Shown piece after piece: positions 33,430 to 43,264 of a stretch of 64,000 nucleotides of DNA; within the stretch, counting starts at the first letter, position 1, and each line of letters opens with the position of its first letter. Origin of the DNA: Rheum nobile (lineage: Eukaryota > Streptophyta > Magnoliopsida > Caryophyllales > Polygonaceae); assembly GCA_027886185.1 (NCBI GenBank), contig WOAB01000040.1, positions 11,966,001-12,030,000 on the forward strand, given 5' to 3'. The notes beneath the pieces are model-generated. The model had not been told where the DNA came from. It worked only from the letters and a program-made list of their open reading frames with translations, and did not search any database. Both the position numbers and the translations under genes were made by a program.

Positions 33430-34671
33430 ATGGCATTTAGAGGCAAGAAGAAAGTGTCGACTAGGGATGGGAGTGAGGTTTATAATGTGGTGAAGGAGAG
33501 GAATGTATTGGCTTCAAAGTTCTTCCATAAGCCGACTTTGGAGCAATTGGGAATGTTGGCATGTGTGTCCATGTGCTTGACACAGTGTGGGTTAGGAAAG
33601 TTTCTGGAAAAGGTTGCCCCTGCGTATCCAGAGCTGTGCTACCAGTTTATTGCCTCTTTCAGGAGGCTCACCAATGACTCGGACGATAGGCATCTGCACA
33701 AGATCATGTTCACCTACAATGGGCGTGATTACTCCTTATCTCTGAAGTTGGTGCATGAAGCCCTGGGTATTACAAAGGACCCGACTGATGGGTGGTCTGG
33801 TGGTATTCACGATTCCGAGATGATGGAGTTCTGGCGGGCTGCTACGGGCAGGAGTTTCAGGAAGGGTCAGGAGGTGAATTCCAAGTTGGTGAACCCGTGC
33901 CTGCGGTTGATCCACAAGGTGATGATGCGAGATTTCTTTGGCAATGCGGACGATGGGAAGGTGCCTATGAAGGACTTCCAGTGGTTTATGAGCATCTTGG
34001 GGACTGTTGAGTATACGCCGTGTTGGGCTACCCTTTTCTTGGGTTCCTTGGTGAGGATTCGTGATGGCGAGCCACGTGATATCTGTGGGGGTGGTCTGAT
34101 TACCCTTCTTTGTGCTGGAGTGATTGCTTGCGATCAGATTCCTCGGCCTATTGCCTACGCGGTGTATGATTTAGCACACATGAAGGTGTGCTCGATGTTG
34201 AAGCCACTGGGGAAGGATGGTGATTTGGTCTAGTCATCCTATGAGGGCCACATTCTGATTGTTCCCCGGGAGTTTGCTTATTCGCCTTCTTATGCGGGTT
34301 GGTGGATTCCCAGTGATAGTCGGATGCCGACCGATGATGCCCCTGCTGTTGCTCCTTCAGGTCCATTTGGGGAGGGCCCTAGTGGTGGTTTTGATGATGT
34401 TGCTGCTGATTCTGTGGGTGGGGACGACCCCATGTCTACCCAGTTTGAGGCGCCTTCGTTTTCATACGGTCTTGTCGTACCCTGGCAGGAGTTGTATTCT
34501 AGATGGGACGCGTTCTCAGTGCGCCAGGATCAGTGGAACTCCCAGGTAGAGACCGGTCTGCAGACTTGGCAGACCCAGTTCCGTGCTGATATAGATGAGC
34601 GTCTAGACACCATGGACGCTCATATGAGGGACTACTTTGGGATGTACCCACCACCATCAGACCCGCAGTGA
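33430..34671 (+). pseudogene. Athila ORF-1 / env-like gene (one in-frame stop)
   Basis: The ATG at 33,430 gives MAFRGKKKVSTRDGSEVYNV. The domain with VLASKFFHKPTLEQLGML, FIASFRRLTNDSDDRHLHK and LSLKLVHEALGI, then KDFQWFMSILGT and PIAYAVYDLAHMK, resembles the ATHILA ORF-1 family (PF03078) found downstream of pol. A TAG at 34,231 follows GDLV. The frame continues to 34,671 with a low-complexity Asp/Pro stretch and an amphipathic coiled coil (WQTQFRADIDERLDTMDAHM). No signal peptide or obvious transmembrane helix is seen. Function unknown. Confidence 0.75.
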
Positions 34672-34732
34672 GTTTATTTTCTTCTTCCCCTATTTCATTT
34701 GATGTTCTCTTCTACATTGAGGACAATGTTCG

Positions 34733-34750
34733 GTTTAAGTATGGGGGAGG
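34733..34750 (+). other. Internal polypurine-tract-like copy
   Basis: TTTAAGTATGGGGGAGGG repeats the phrase before the 3' LTR (TCTAAGTATGGGGGAATT, about 35,381-35,398). Two such tracts are a recurring feature of Athila 3' untranslated regions. Confidence 0.6.
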
Positions 34751-34939
34751 GATATAGACTTGCTATCTTGCTTTCTATCTAGCTAGTGTACATAGCTTTG
34801 ATTCTGCATTTCTGTTTTATGCATTTCTGTTTTGTAATTTTGCATTCGGATTTGATTTTTTTTTTCAGACGTTTCTAAAAAAAAAACGAAAAAGCCAAAA
34901 AGCCAAAAAGAGGTAAAGAGGCAACTAAAATCCTAGGAT

Positions 34940-35085
34940 GGACTGAAAACCCGAAAGGGCAGTTCAAGTAAAAAGCAGGTAGTTCGGCTGGTATAGACCA
35001 GGGCAAAATTGGACTGGAGTGATGCGAGTATATGTGAGATATCTAGCAAAATAAAATGAGTGGCTAGGTGAAAACCCGAAAGGGT
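34940..35085 (+). repeat. Paired GAAAACCCGAAAGGG elements in the Athila 3' UTR
   Basis: Two copies of GAAAACCCGAAAGGG (about 34,946 and 35,070) each contain a short CCC-GAAA-GGG stem-loop with a GNRA-type loop. They lie between the env-like ORF and the 3' LTR. Confidence 0.6.
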
Positions 35086-35383
35086 GCCTAGGCAAGATGA
35101 GCGTAAAAGAAGAAGAGTGATTCTAGGATTTCTCTATATTTCTTGGCGAGGCGTCATAAGAAGGGGAGTCATAAGGAGGACTCGGGTAGGCCACTCTTGG
35201 AGCGATAAGGAGCTACATTGGAGTTAGGATTAGGTTATCTTTGCATCACTTGTTTTGGTTGTCTGGAGCTTATTGTTGATATGATGTAGTTGCTAGTGTC
35301 ATATTGTCTTATACTTCCTGAGGTTTTGGTGTTGATTGAGAGAGTGAGCTTTTCTTTAGTTTACTCGGGATGAGTAAAGGTCT

Positions 35384-35398
35384 AAGTATGGGGGAATT
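35384..35398 (+). other. Polypurine tract of the nested Athila-like element
   Basis: AAGTATGGGGGAATT directly precedes the 3' LTR start at 35,399, as required for plus-strand priming. Confidence 0.8.
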
Positions 35399-36794
35399 TG
35401 ATAGGTGCTATTTCATACACCTTTACTAGCAATTATTAGCATGATTTGGAGAGGTTTTGGATGAGTTTTGGTGCTAAGTCTGCGATCCAGATGTTTTGGA
35501 GAGAATTGACGAAATCTAAGGTTTTGCAGCTTAGATGGAACATGAGGATGGATGGAGCTGCTGGAGCATCTATGGAGAAGACTACCAACACTTGATAGGA
35601 TTGAAGAGCAGAGAAGAAGAGAGCTGGAGAAATGGGCTCACCGCCCCGCGTCAGAAGTACCGCGGCCCGGCGGTGACTCTCAGTGAAGATGAAGCCCGCG
35701 CCAGAGGATGCCACCGCCCAATGGTGGAAGTTTGACGCCTCGCGGTGGAATTCACCGCCCCGCGGTGGCTGTGCTTAATGACCTCGCGCCAGAGACGATT
35801 TAATTTCCTTTTATGTTTGAGACTTTATTTTATTATTATTCTGTTTTCTTTATTATTTGCATTAGTTTAACCTAGTTTCCTAAGACTATTTAAGCATCTT
35901 TTCTAGGTTAAGAGAGGGGAGACTTATCATCACTTGATTGCTTCCGTTTTCAGACGTTATTTTCTATAGAGTTTTTCATCCCCTCTGATGGAGAACTAAC
36001 TTCACCCTTGTTCTGTTAGACGATTGAAGCAGTACAGTTGATGTGTTTGTGCGATTTATATTCTATGTTCTTATCCTTATAAGTGTTGGATTGATTCTCT
36101 TGGTTATATTGATATTGATTTCGTGTTGTTCTTCTTAGCCTGATCAACTAGGTTGAATGCTTTTCATCAATTGCTAGGATTGCATATAGGGGTTCTGAGT
36201 GCATATTTAGTGGCAAACACAATTGTGCGTATAGGGGTTCTGAGCCTACAATTGTGAGTGAGAATCAGTTGCATGTTAAGTAGGGGAGTGAGTACTTGTA
36301 CGTATTTCTACTTGCATGTATCCTATATCCTTGTGTGCATTGCTATTGCTGTGTTGGTGCTAAGATACGCTGACAACTGTGAGAATCAGTGGTATTTTAT
36401 CATTGGCATAGTAATAAGTCTATTGACAACTGTGAGAATCAATAGTACTTAAGATCAGGGTGGGAACGACTATAAGGATAATTAAAGAACTTGGACGAAA
36501 TAGATTTCAGTGATCGAACTTTATCTCTGTACTTGTGGATTTCGCTCTAGTAGAACTACTTTTCCTTATCATATTTTCTAAACTCAATTCATTTGCTTTG
36601 TTTGCTTTGTTCTCTTGATAACTAAACCCCCATTTGTGTTACTTGTCATTCACGGTTGCATACTGCATCAAACCTTCTCTGTGGGATCGACCCTTACTTG
36701 TCTGCTATACTTCTGTTTAGTGGGTTTGTTAGGATAATTTACTTTGCTACGGCTAATCAACGACATTTGCTTGTGCATCTTTTAGCCGCCGTCA
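35399..36794 (+). repeat. 3' LTR of the nested Athila-like element
   Basis: 1,396 bases, matching 28,293-29,693 with scattered single-base changes and a 6-base deletion near 36,583 (one fewer CTAAA-type unit). The TATA-like box is at 35,887-35,896. The end GCCGCCGTCA is followed by the TCTTC duplication. Confidence 0.93.
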
Positions 36795-39700
36795 TCTTCC
36801 GTAGGACCCAGTCTCCTAATTTGAATACTTTGATTCGGACGTTCTTGTTGTAGCTCCGGGAGACCTGCTGTTGGTAATGGACCATTTGGATTCTGGCTTT
36901 CTCTCTAGTCTCGTCGATGGTGTCGAGGTTGTGAGCTAACTCGACGTCGTTTTGCTCTAGAGTCTGGAGTCCGTATCTGGCAGTTGGGACGAGTAACTCA
37001 ACAGGGATGACTACCTCTCTTCCATATACCAACGAGAAAGGGCTCTGACCCGTTGCATTTTTTGGTGTCATCCTGTCGGACCATAGTATCAAGGGAAGTT
37101 CGTCGGCCCATTTGCCTTTTGCCCCAGTGAGGCGTCTTTTGAGATTGTTGATGATGATTTTGTTACTGGATTCTGCTTGGCCGTTAGATTGTGGAAATCT
37201 TGGTGTGGATGTGACTAATGTGATGTTCCATTGTTTACAGAAAGATCACGTCTTGCTACCGATGAATTGGGAGTCATTGTCGCATACGATTTCTGAAGGG
37301 ACGCCAAATCTGCATAGAATGTTACGTTTTATGAATGAGATGACATGTTTTTCTTTTACCTCTCGATATGCTTCGGCTTCTATACATTTAGAAAAGTAAT
37401 CGATCATGGCTAGGAAAAAGACGCGTTGTCCTGACGCCGGTGGCAGTTTTCCGACGATGTCCATTCCCCATCGCATGAAAAGCCAAGGGGCTAGGGTCGA
37501 ATGGAGCATCTCAGACGGTTGGTGTGTGACGGGTGCATATCGTTGGCAAGCGTCGCACTTTTTGACGTAATTTGTTGCGTCCTTGTTCATTGTGGGCCAG
37601 TAGTAGCCTACTTTGAGAGTTTTGTCGGACAGGCTGCGTCCTCCAATGTGATTTCCACATTCCCCGTCGTGTAAGGATTGTAAGATGCGATGTACTTCCG
37701 TTGTTTTGAGGCAACGTAGTAGTAGGCCTGTGACAGATCATTTGAATAGGATATTATCTTTTAGATCAAAAGTTACTGCTTGTACCTTGAGTCTTTTAGC
37801 TTCTGTCTTGTCTGTTGGGAGTGTTCCGTCCCCGAGCCATTTGATGTAGGGGATGGTCCAGTCGTCTTGGTCGCCTACCGGGTCTTCTTCTGTGTGGTCG
37901 CTTGCTTCCGCTGATACGACTTCTTCTAGGGGTGGTTCGCCTACTGCCTGAATGTCGTCTGGATTAAAGGCTTTGAAGGTTCTGGGTACGGCTGGAGTGG
38001 TGATATGTGCTAAGGGAATGTTGTGGAAGTCGTTGGGATGTAGGGCTGAGCCGAGATTTGCTAGGGTGTCTGCCTGTGTGTTGAGGTCGTGTGGGACTTG
38101 TGGGATAGTGAAATTCTGGAATTTTCTTGCCAACTTTTTGACGATGTCTAGATATGCCATCATTCTGTCGTCTTTGGCATGACCCTTGTACCTGATTGAC
38201 AATTAAGAGGGAGTCGCATGTTACCTCTATGCTTAGGATTGCGAGGTCATGTGCAAGTGTTAGTCCGAACACGAGAGCTTCAAATTCCGCTTCGTTGTTG
38301 GTCGCGTCCCATTCGCATCTCACAGCTTGGGCTATATGGTCCCCTTGTGGTGATTTTAGTACGACAACTAGGCCGACTCCTCTCACGTTTGATGCCCCAT
38401 CTGTATGGAATTGCCATGTGCCTTTGTTGTCCTCGACTTTTAGCTGTTCGGCCTCCTTTGTGGCTTCTTGTTCTAGTGGCGGGCTGAAATCGGCCACAAA
38501 GTCGGCTAAAGCTTGAGATTTGATTGTTGTCCTTGGTTCATATTCGATGTCGAATCCGCTGAGATGTATGGCCCACTTGGTCATTCGTCCTGTAAATTCT
38601 GGTTTACTCATGATTGCTTTCATGGGATGGTTAGTTCTCACAATAATAGCATGCGATTCGAAGTAGGGTCGTAATTTATTTGAAGCCATAACCAATGCCA
38701 AGACTAATTTTTTCATCGTCTTTTGGTTTAGCCAATAGGAGCGGGCTTGCTAGATATGCCTTTACATCTTGGAAGGCTTTCTCGTGTGTAGCTGTCCAGT
38801 CGAATGATTTGTTTTTCTTCAAGGCTTCGTAGAAGAGTTTACACTTATCCGACGACTTGGATATGAATTTGTTCAATGTTGCTATCTGTCCTGTTAATTT
38901 CTGGACGTCTTTGACACATCGAGGGGATCTGAGGTTGACGATGGCCTTGATCTGGTCGGGACTAGCTTCTATCCCTCTTTGAATGACCATGTATCCTAAA
39001 TTTTTTTCTTGAAGACACTCCGAAAGAACACTTAGTCGGGTTCAATTTGATGTTATATCTTTTTAGTACCTCGAAGGCTTCCTTTAAATGTTCGATGTGG
39101 TTCCCTACTTTTTTGGATTTGACGAGCATATCGTCGATGTAGACTTCCATTGTATCTCCGATTTGGTCTTTGAACATCTTGTTCACCAGCCTTTGGTATG
39201 TGGCCTCTGCATTTTTTAGTCCAAATGGCATTACTTTGTAACAATACGTACCTTGGCTTGTTATGAAAGCCGTTTTCTCTTGGTCGTCAGGATCCATGAG
39301 GATTTGGTTGTAGCCACTAAATGCGTCCATGAATGTTAACATTTCGTGTCCTGCGGTCGCGTCGACCATAGCGTCGATATGTGGTAGGGGGGAGGAGTCT
39401 TTTGGGCAGGCTTTGTTTAAGTCTGTGAAGTCGATGCACACTCTCCATTTCCCGTTCTTCTTTTGAACCATTACGACGTTTGCTAGCCAGTTCGGGTATT
39501 TGACTTCCTTTATTTTACCTGTCTCAAGTAGATTTTTTACCTCGTCGTCTACAATTTTGTTGCGTTCTGGTGTGAACTTTCTTCTCTTTTGCTTGACTAG
39601 AGGATGTGTGGGATCCACATTCAATTTGTGAGTAATAATATCTGGGGAGATCCCCACCATGTCTTCGTGTGACCAAGCAAAACAGTCAGAGTGGGATCGC

Positions 39701-39905
39701 TTAGATCTGATCCGACCCTTACCGTCTGTATTGGCTTTGAAGGATCCAGTGCGATCCCGTTGAGTTGTTCCATTTCTGGTTCGACGTATCGTGTGGTTCA
39801 TTCGCCGTACTGTGATTGCTATGCGGAGGATTTGTCGACTGCCCCTTTCATCGAAGTGACGTAGCATTCCTTGGCAGCCCGTTGGTCGCCTTTTATTTCT
39901 TGTAC
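36795..39905 (-). pseudogene. pol of Tat element B upstream of the nested insertion (RT, RNases H, integrase)
   Basis: RT (39,700-39,000) has CIDFTDLNKACPKD, MPFGLKNAEATYQ and YIDD. A frameshift in a T-run near 39,002 and a deletion near 38,716 follow. The deletion joins AKPKDDE to KLVLALVMAS and removes about 38 residues present in copy A, including part of RNase H. The second RNase H (FHTDGASNVRGVGL, WDATNNEAEFEAL) is next. Integrase has the CDACQR finger, a DYFSK core segment (last residues CIEAEA) and PQSNGQAES. It reads up to WVLRK at 36,795, then is cut by the insertion. Integrase has a stop at 37,246. Confidence 0.88.
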
Positions 39906-42146
39906 CCCCCACTTAGTAGGAAATTTTATCGTCTGGTGGTAAGTGGAAGGTACAACTTTCATGGCGTGAATCCAAGGTCTGCCAAGGATCGCATTGTATG
40001 GAGATGGGCAGTCGAGAATTAAGAATTTTACATGTTGGTTGACTCCACCTACGTACATCGTTAACACGATTTTGCCTTGGGTATACTTAACTTCCCCACT
40101 GAACCCGACTAATGGGGTATAGTTTCTGGTTAAGTCGTCCTCGCTTAAACCCATACCTTTTAAGGCGTCTAGTGTCAACAAGTTGGTGAAGCTACCTGTA
40201 TCGATTAGTACATGATGGATAAGGCAATTACCAATTGAGAGTGAGATTACCAAACCGTCATGATGATCGCCTAACTCTTGAGCCTCCGAATCGTCGAAGG
40301 TGATGGCTGGAGCGTCGGAGATCTGTGGCTGTCTTGTTTCTGCTGGGACGGGTTTGTTGCCTTTGCTCTCTCGAGCATGCCTATTGGCGGCCGAGTATGT
40401 GTTTCCACACACATCTGATCCTCCTGAAATGGTGTTAACAATTTTAGTAGGAACTGGAGAGGATGGTTTGTCGGACGCTACCTGGTCCCTTCGATCAAGG
40501 GTCGCTTTGGCCCTGTCAGAGATGACGTCGCGCAATAGCCCTTGCGCGAGGAGTCTTGCGACTTCTTTACGAAGGGCTATGCACTCGTCCGTCGAGTGTC
40601 TGTGGTCTCCGTGGAACTCGCACCACCGATTCATGTCCTTCTTGGCATCTGGTTTGTCGCTCTTTCGAGGCCACCTTACTTCTTTCCCATATTTGTCAAA
40701 ACTCTTTACGAGTTCCGATATGGAGATGTTGAAGTTGTAAGAGTGGAACTTCGGAGGGAGAGCGGGGTTGTTTCGCCAGTCTTGGTTCCTGTCACAAGAG
40801 TTATTTACCTGACCGGGATCATTTCGTCCTTTGGGATATGGTTGAGGTCGTCGATCACGTCGATAGTCCGAAGAGGCTTTTCGGTCGACTCGATCGGGAC
40901 TCTTGTTTGCTTTGAAGGGTTTTTCATCTTCTTCGAGTCTTACTTGCGCCGTGGTCGTGGCTTAAACGTCTTCGAAGCTTCGGCACAGATACTTGGTCAG
41001 TTCACGGTAGAGTTCACTGCCCCTAACCAAGCCTCGGCAAAATACTTCGATTGACGTCAAAATGTCGTAGTGTGGGATCGCGAGCTTCTCCTTGTTGTAC
41101 CTGTTAAGATAATCCCTTAGAGGTTCGCCATACCTTTGTACGATCCTGTACAGGTCGCTTGATTGTTTTTCCAATCTTCGACTGCTAGCGAATTGGATTT
41201 TGAATGAGTTGATCAGGCCGGCGAAGGAAGCGATGGATCCCTGTGGTAAGTGCATAAGGCAAGTTAGTGCAGGTCCCGTGAGGGTCGTGCCAAAACTTTT
41301 ACACATGACCGCCTCACGGTTCCCTCTTTGGATCGAAATAGTCATTAATTTTTGCTTATAAATTGAAACATGATCGTCGGGGTCCCCAGTCCCATCATAA
41401 TTGGGCATGTTGGGGATGTGGAACTTCTTAGGGATCTCGATGCATGCGATCGCCTCCGTGAAAGGTGAGTCTTCGTATCCATCGATCGCTTCTGTCTCGA
41501 TCGGTTGAGGGACTCCCGGGATTCATGTGATACGATCATCCAAGGCCTTCATGTGCTCGTTGATAGCCTGTTGTATGAGGGTCTGGATGTCGGCTGGAGC
41601 CGTTACCTGTGGAAGGGTCGCTCGAGCTTCTGGGGGCCCGACTACAAGACTTGGCATGTTAGTTGTAGTAAAAGTGACTGGGGGAGTTTGGAATATACCA
41701 GGAGGTAGGGAGGCATGAGTTGCCATTGCGGGAGTCACATCTATCTCGTCCATGTCGAGTCGGGTGGATAATCATTCAGTGTTGACTACACTCCTTGAAC
41801 CTCTGGGGTTTGATGCAGCTGAATGTACCTGAGATTTCAACAATTCATTTTCACGAGTTAGTCGAGTAATTTCTGATTCAGATTGGGTACTTAGCGCTTT
41901 GGTTCTAGCGCGTTGCTGGGCTAGTTCTTCTTGGAGGACGCTCATGGCTTTTGCGAGCTCTTGAATTTGTGAGTTCGCGACTGGTTGGATATTGGCGTCC
42001 CCTGCTTGGTTCGCGGCTAGGATGTCGGTTTGGACTTGATCTTCGACGAGGATTGATGGGTTTCCGACTTCGGCCATGATGGGATGAATGCTGGATTTGA
42101 TGGTTGGATCGATTAATTGACTAGATACCCCCACGGTGGGCGCCAA
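39819..42146 (-). pseudogene. gag and protease of Tat element B
   Basis: The leader frame starts near the PBS. The first ATG gives MAEVGNPSILVEDQVQ, followed by a coiled coil (LQEELAQQRARTKALSTQSE). The Retrotrans_gag domain (MPNYDGTGDPDDHVSIYKQK, TGPALTCLMHLPQGSI, FKIQFASSRRLEKQ) spans about 41,408-40,962. A Cys/His segment WCEFHGDHRHSTDECIAL follows, then protease (VLIDTGSFTNLLTLDAL, AILGRPWIHAMKVVPS). Stops at about 41,751 and 41,520 and near 40,960 break it. Confidence 0.85.
42128..42145 (-). other. Primer binding site of Tat element B
   Basis: The minus strand reads TGGCGCCCACCGTGGGGG, three bases inside the 5' LTR. It has the TGGCGCC opening common to Tat and Athila sites. I do not assign the tRNA. 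Confidence 0.75.
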
Positions 42147-42148
42147 AT

Positions 42149-42659
42149 TGTTTTGGGGCGAAAAGATCTAACTGATCTAAATCGCCTTAAGGAGGGCAAC
42201 TAGACAATTATAGAACAGATTATATCTAAAAGATCCAAATCAAGTAAAGAGCTAGACGAAACAAGATTAATTAGATAGAAAGACAAGCTTATCTCCCTCG
42301 AACTACAGGTTGGTCGAGTAAGATAATCCAGACGTCGGTCGCTTCAAAGTTGCAATAAGGAATCAGACTTATGATAATAATCACAGAGCCAGAGAATTGT
42401 AAACGATAGCTGATAATATTGATAATAATCTCGCGACATGTTTATTTACTTAATTGAACATTTATATATATATTACATGGTTGTTTTAATCTAGCCGTTA
42501 TTCCCCGGATTTTGTGGGAACCGTTGAACAGACCACCGAGATTCTTGCCAGCGTCCCTTGCGTTTGGGTCGAGTTTGTTCTATCTTCAGCTGAACCGATT
42601 CTCACTCTTTTCTGGATCCGGGCCAAGCGATTTGGGCTTCGGAATTCTCAGGCCCAACA
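42149..42659 (-). repeat. 5' LTR of Tat element B
   Basis: It pairs with 24,855-25,368. The minus-strand TATA region is AT-rich (about 42,462-42,474). The outer flank is TTTGC. Confidence 0.92.
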
Positions 42660-42747
42660 TTTGCCCTCATCTTGAGCCACCTTCACGAAATCTTTGAAGA
42701 ATTCTCGAGGCAACGCCTCTTGCTTACCAAACCGAGCAATAATGTCC
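42660..42747 (-). pseudogene. 5' half of the DUF455-family exon
   Basis: After a good acceptor (TTTTTTTGTAG, 42,748-42,758) the frame reads DIIARFGKQEALPREFFKDF then VKVAQDEGK. It joins the other half at 24,854 (HFTLLAA...) when element B and one duplication copy are removed. Together the halves give an uninterrupted exon of about 235 bases with intact splice sites on both ends. Confidence 0.72.
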
Positions 42748-42931
42748 TACAAAAAAATAGAAAAAATAATCAAGGGAGGTTGAGAGATTGACAATAATAC
42801 TTTAAGATCATAAACGAGGAGAGTAAAATCAGATACGGAATAGAATACCCATGAAAGTATCAATATAGAGATGAACATTCTCAAGGAATAAATAATTGTT
42901 GCCCGTGAGATGAACATTCTCTTGAGCATAC

Positions 42932-43264
42932 AGAGTTGTAGCAAAGTGGGCTTCAAAGCCCTGTCTTTCAAGTAGGACTTCCTGTCAGGGAATAACTTCT
43001 CTGTTTTGGCAATGTTGGGTTCAGAGTTCTCCTTGTTCTGGGTTTTGGCCTCCACAACCTCCTTATTCTCCTTATTGTTGATGGATAAGCGGGAAATTTT
43101 GTCGAATAGGTTGCCTGCGTTGTGGCTTCGGCTGTGATTTGGGTCAATTACAGGGTTCGCGTGGTGGGCATCGCTTGAATTCTGCCGGGCATTATTGGCC
43201 CGTGACAGCTTCTGATCGTAAGCGCGAAAACCTCCTAAACCCCTGCACCCGACGTGATCGCAAG
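42932..43264 (-). pseudogene. Coding-like exon, distal part, family not recognised, split by a solo LTR
   Basis: The open minus-strand frame reads CDHVGCRGLGGFRAYDQKLS, then NLFDKISRLSINNKENKEVV and EKLFPDRKSYLKDRALKPTL, to a possible donor CT|GTATGC at 42,931. It is hydrophilic, rich in Asn/Lys, and unlike any retroelement protein I know. Joining this exon directly to the DUF455-type exon at 42,747 would create a stop. The two may therefore belong to different genes or to a rearranged copy. Confidence 0.45.

Larger units (their letters stand above)
28293..36794 (+). mobile_element. Complete but pol-less Athila-like element nested in Tat B integrase
   Basis: LTRs at 28,293-29,693 and 35,399-36,794 are nearly the same throughout. 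TCTTC flanks the element at 28,288-28,292 and 36,795-36,799. Order: LTR, tRNA-Asp PBS, gag, protease, then directly the AACGACGATAACCAAGGCG and GGGAGGCAACCCG phrase that in Athila elements follows integrase, then an Athila ORF-1/env-like gene, polypurine tract and LTR. No RT, RNase H or integrase is present. It must have moved with enzymes supplied by another copy. Confidence 0.92.
24855..42659 (-). mobile_element. Complete Tat-lineage gypsy element, copy B, with nested Athila-like element
   Basis: LTRs at 24,855-25,368 and 42,149-42,659 bound the element. The flanks are CTTGC (24,850-24,854) and TTTGC (42,660-42,664), a 5-bp duplication with one later C-to-T change. Minus-strand order is LTR, PBS, gag, protease, RT, RNase H, second RNase H, integrase, antisense gene, LTR. 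Without the 8.5-kb insertion (28,293-36,794 plus 5 bp) its length is about 9.3 kb. The insertion splits integrase codons. Stops and a deletion in RNase H make it non-functional. Confidence 0.92.

Noticed and set aside
33236..33493. Open frame and upstream start for the Athila env-like ORF
   Set aside because: The region before 33,430 is GC-repeat UTR. The ATG at 33,430 begins the conserved part, and the upstream extension has no similarity to the family.
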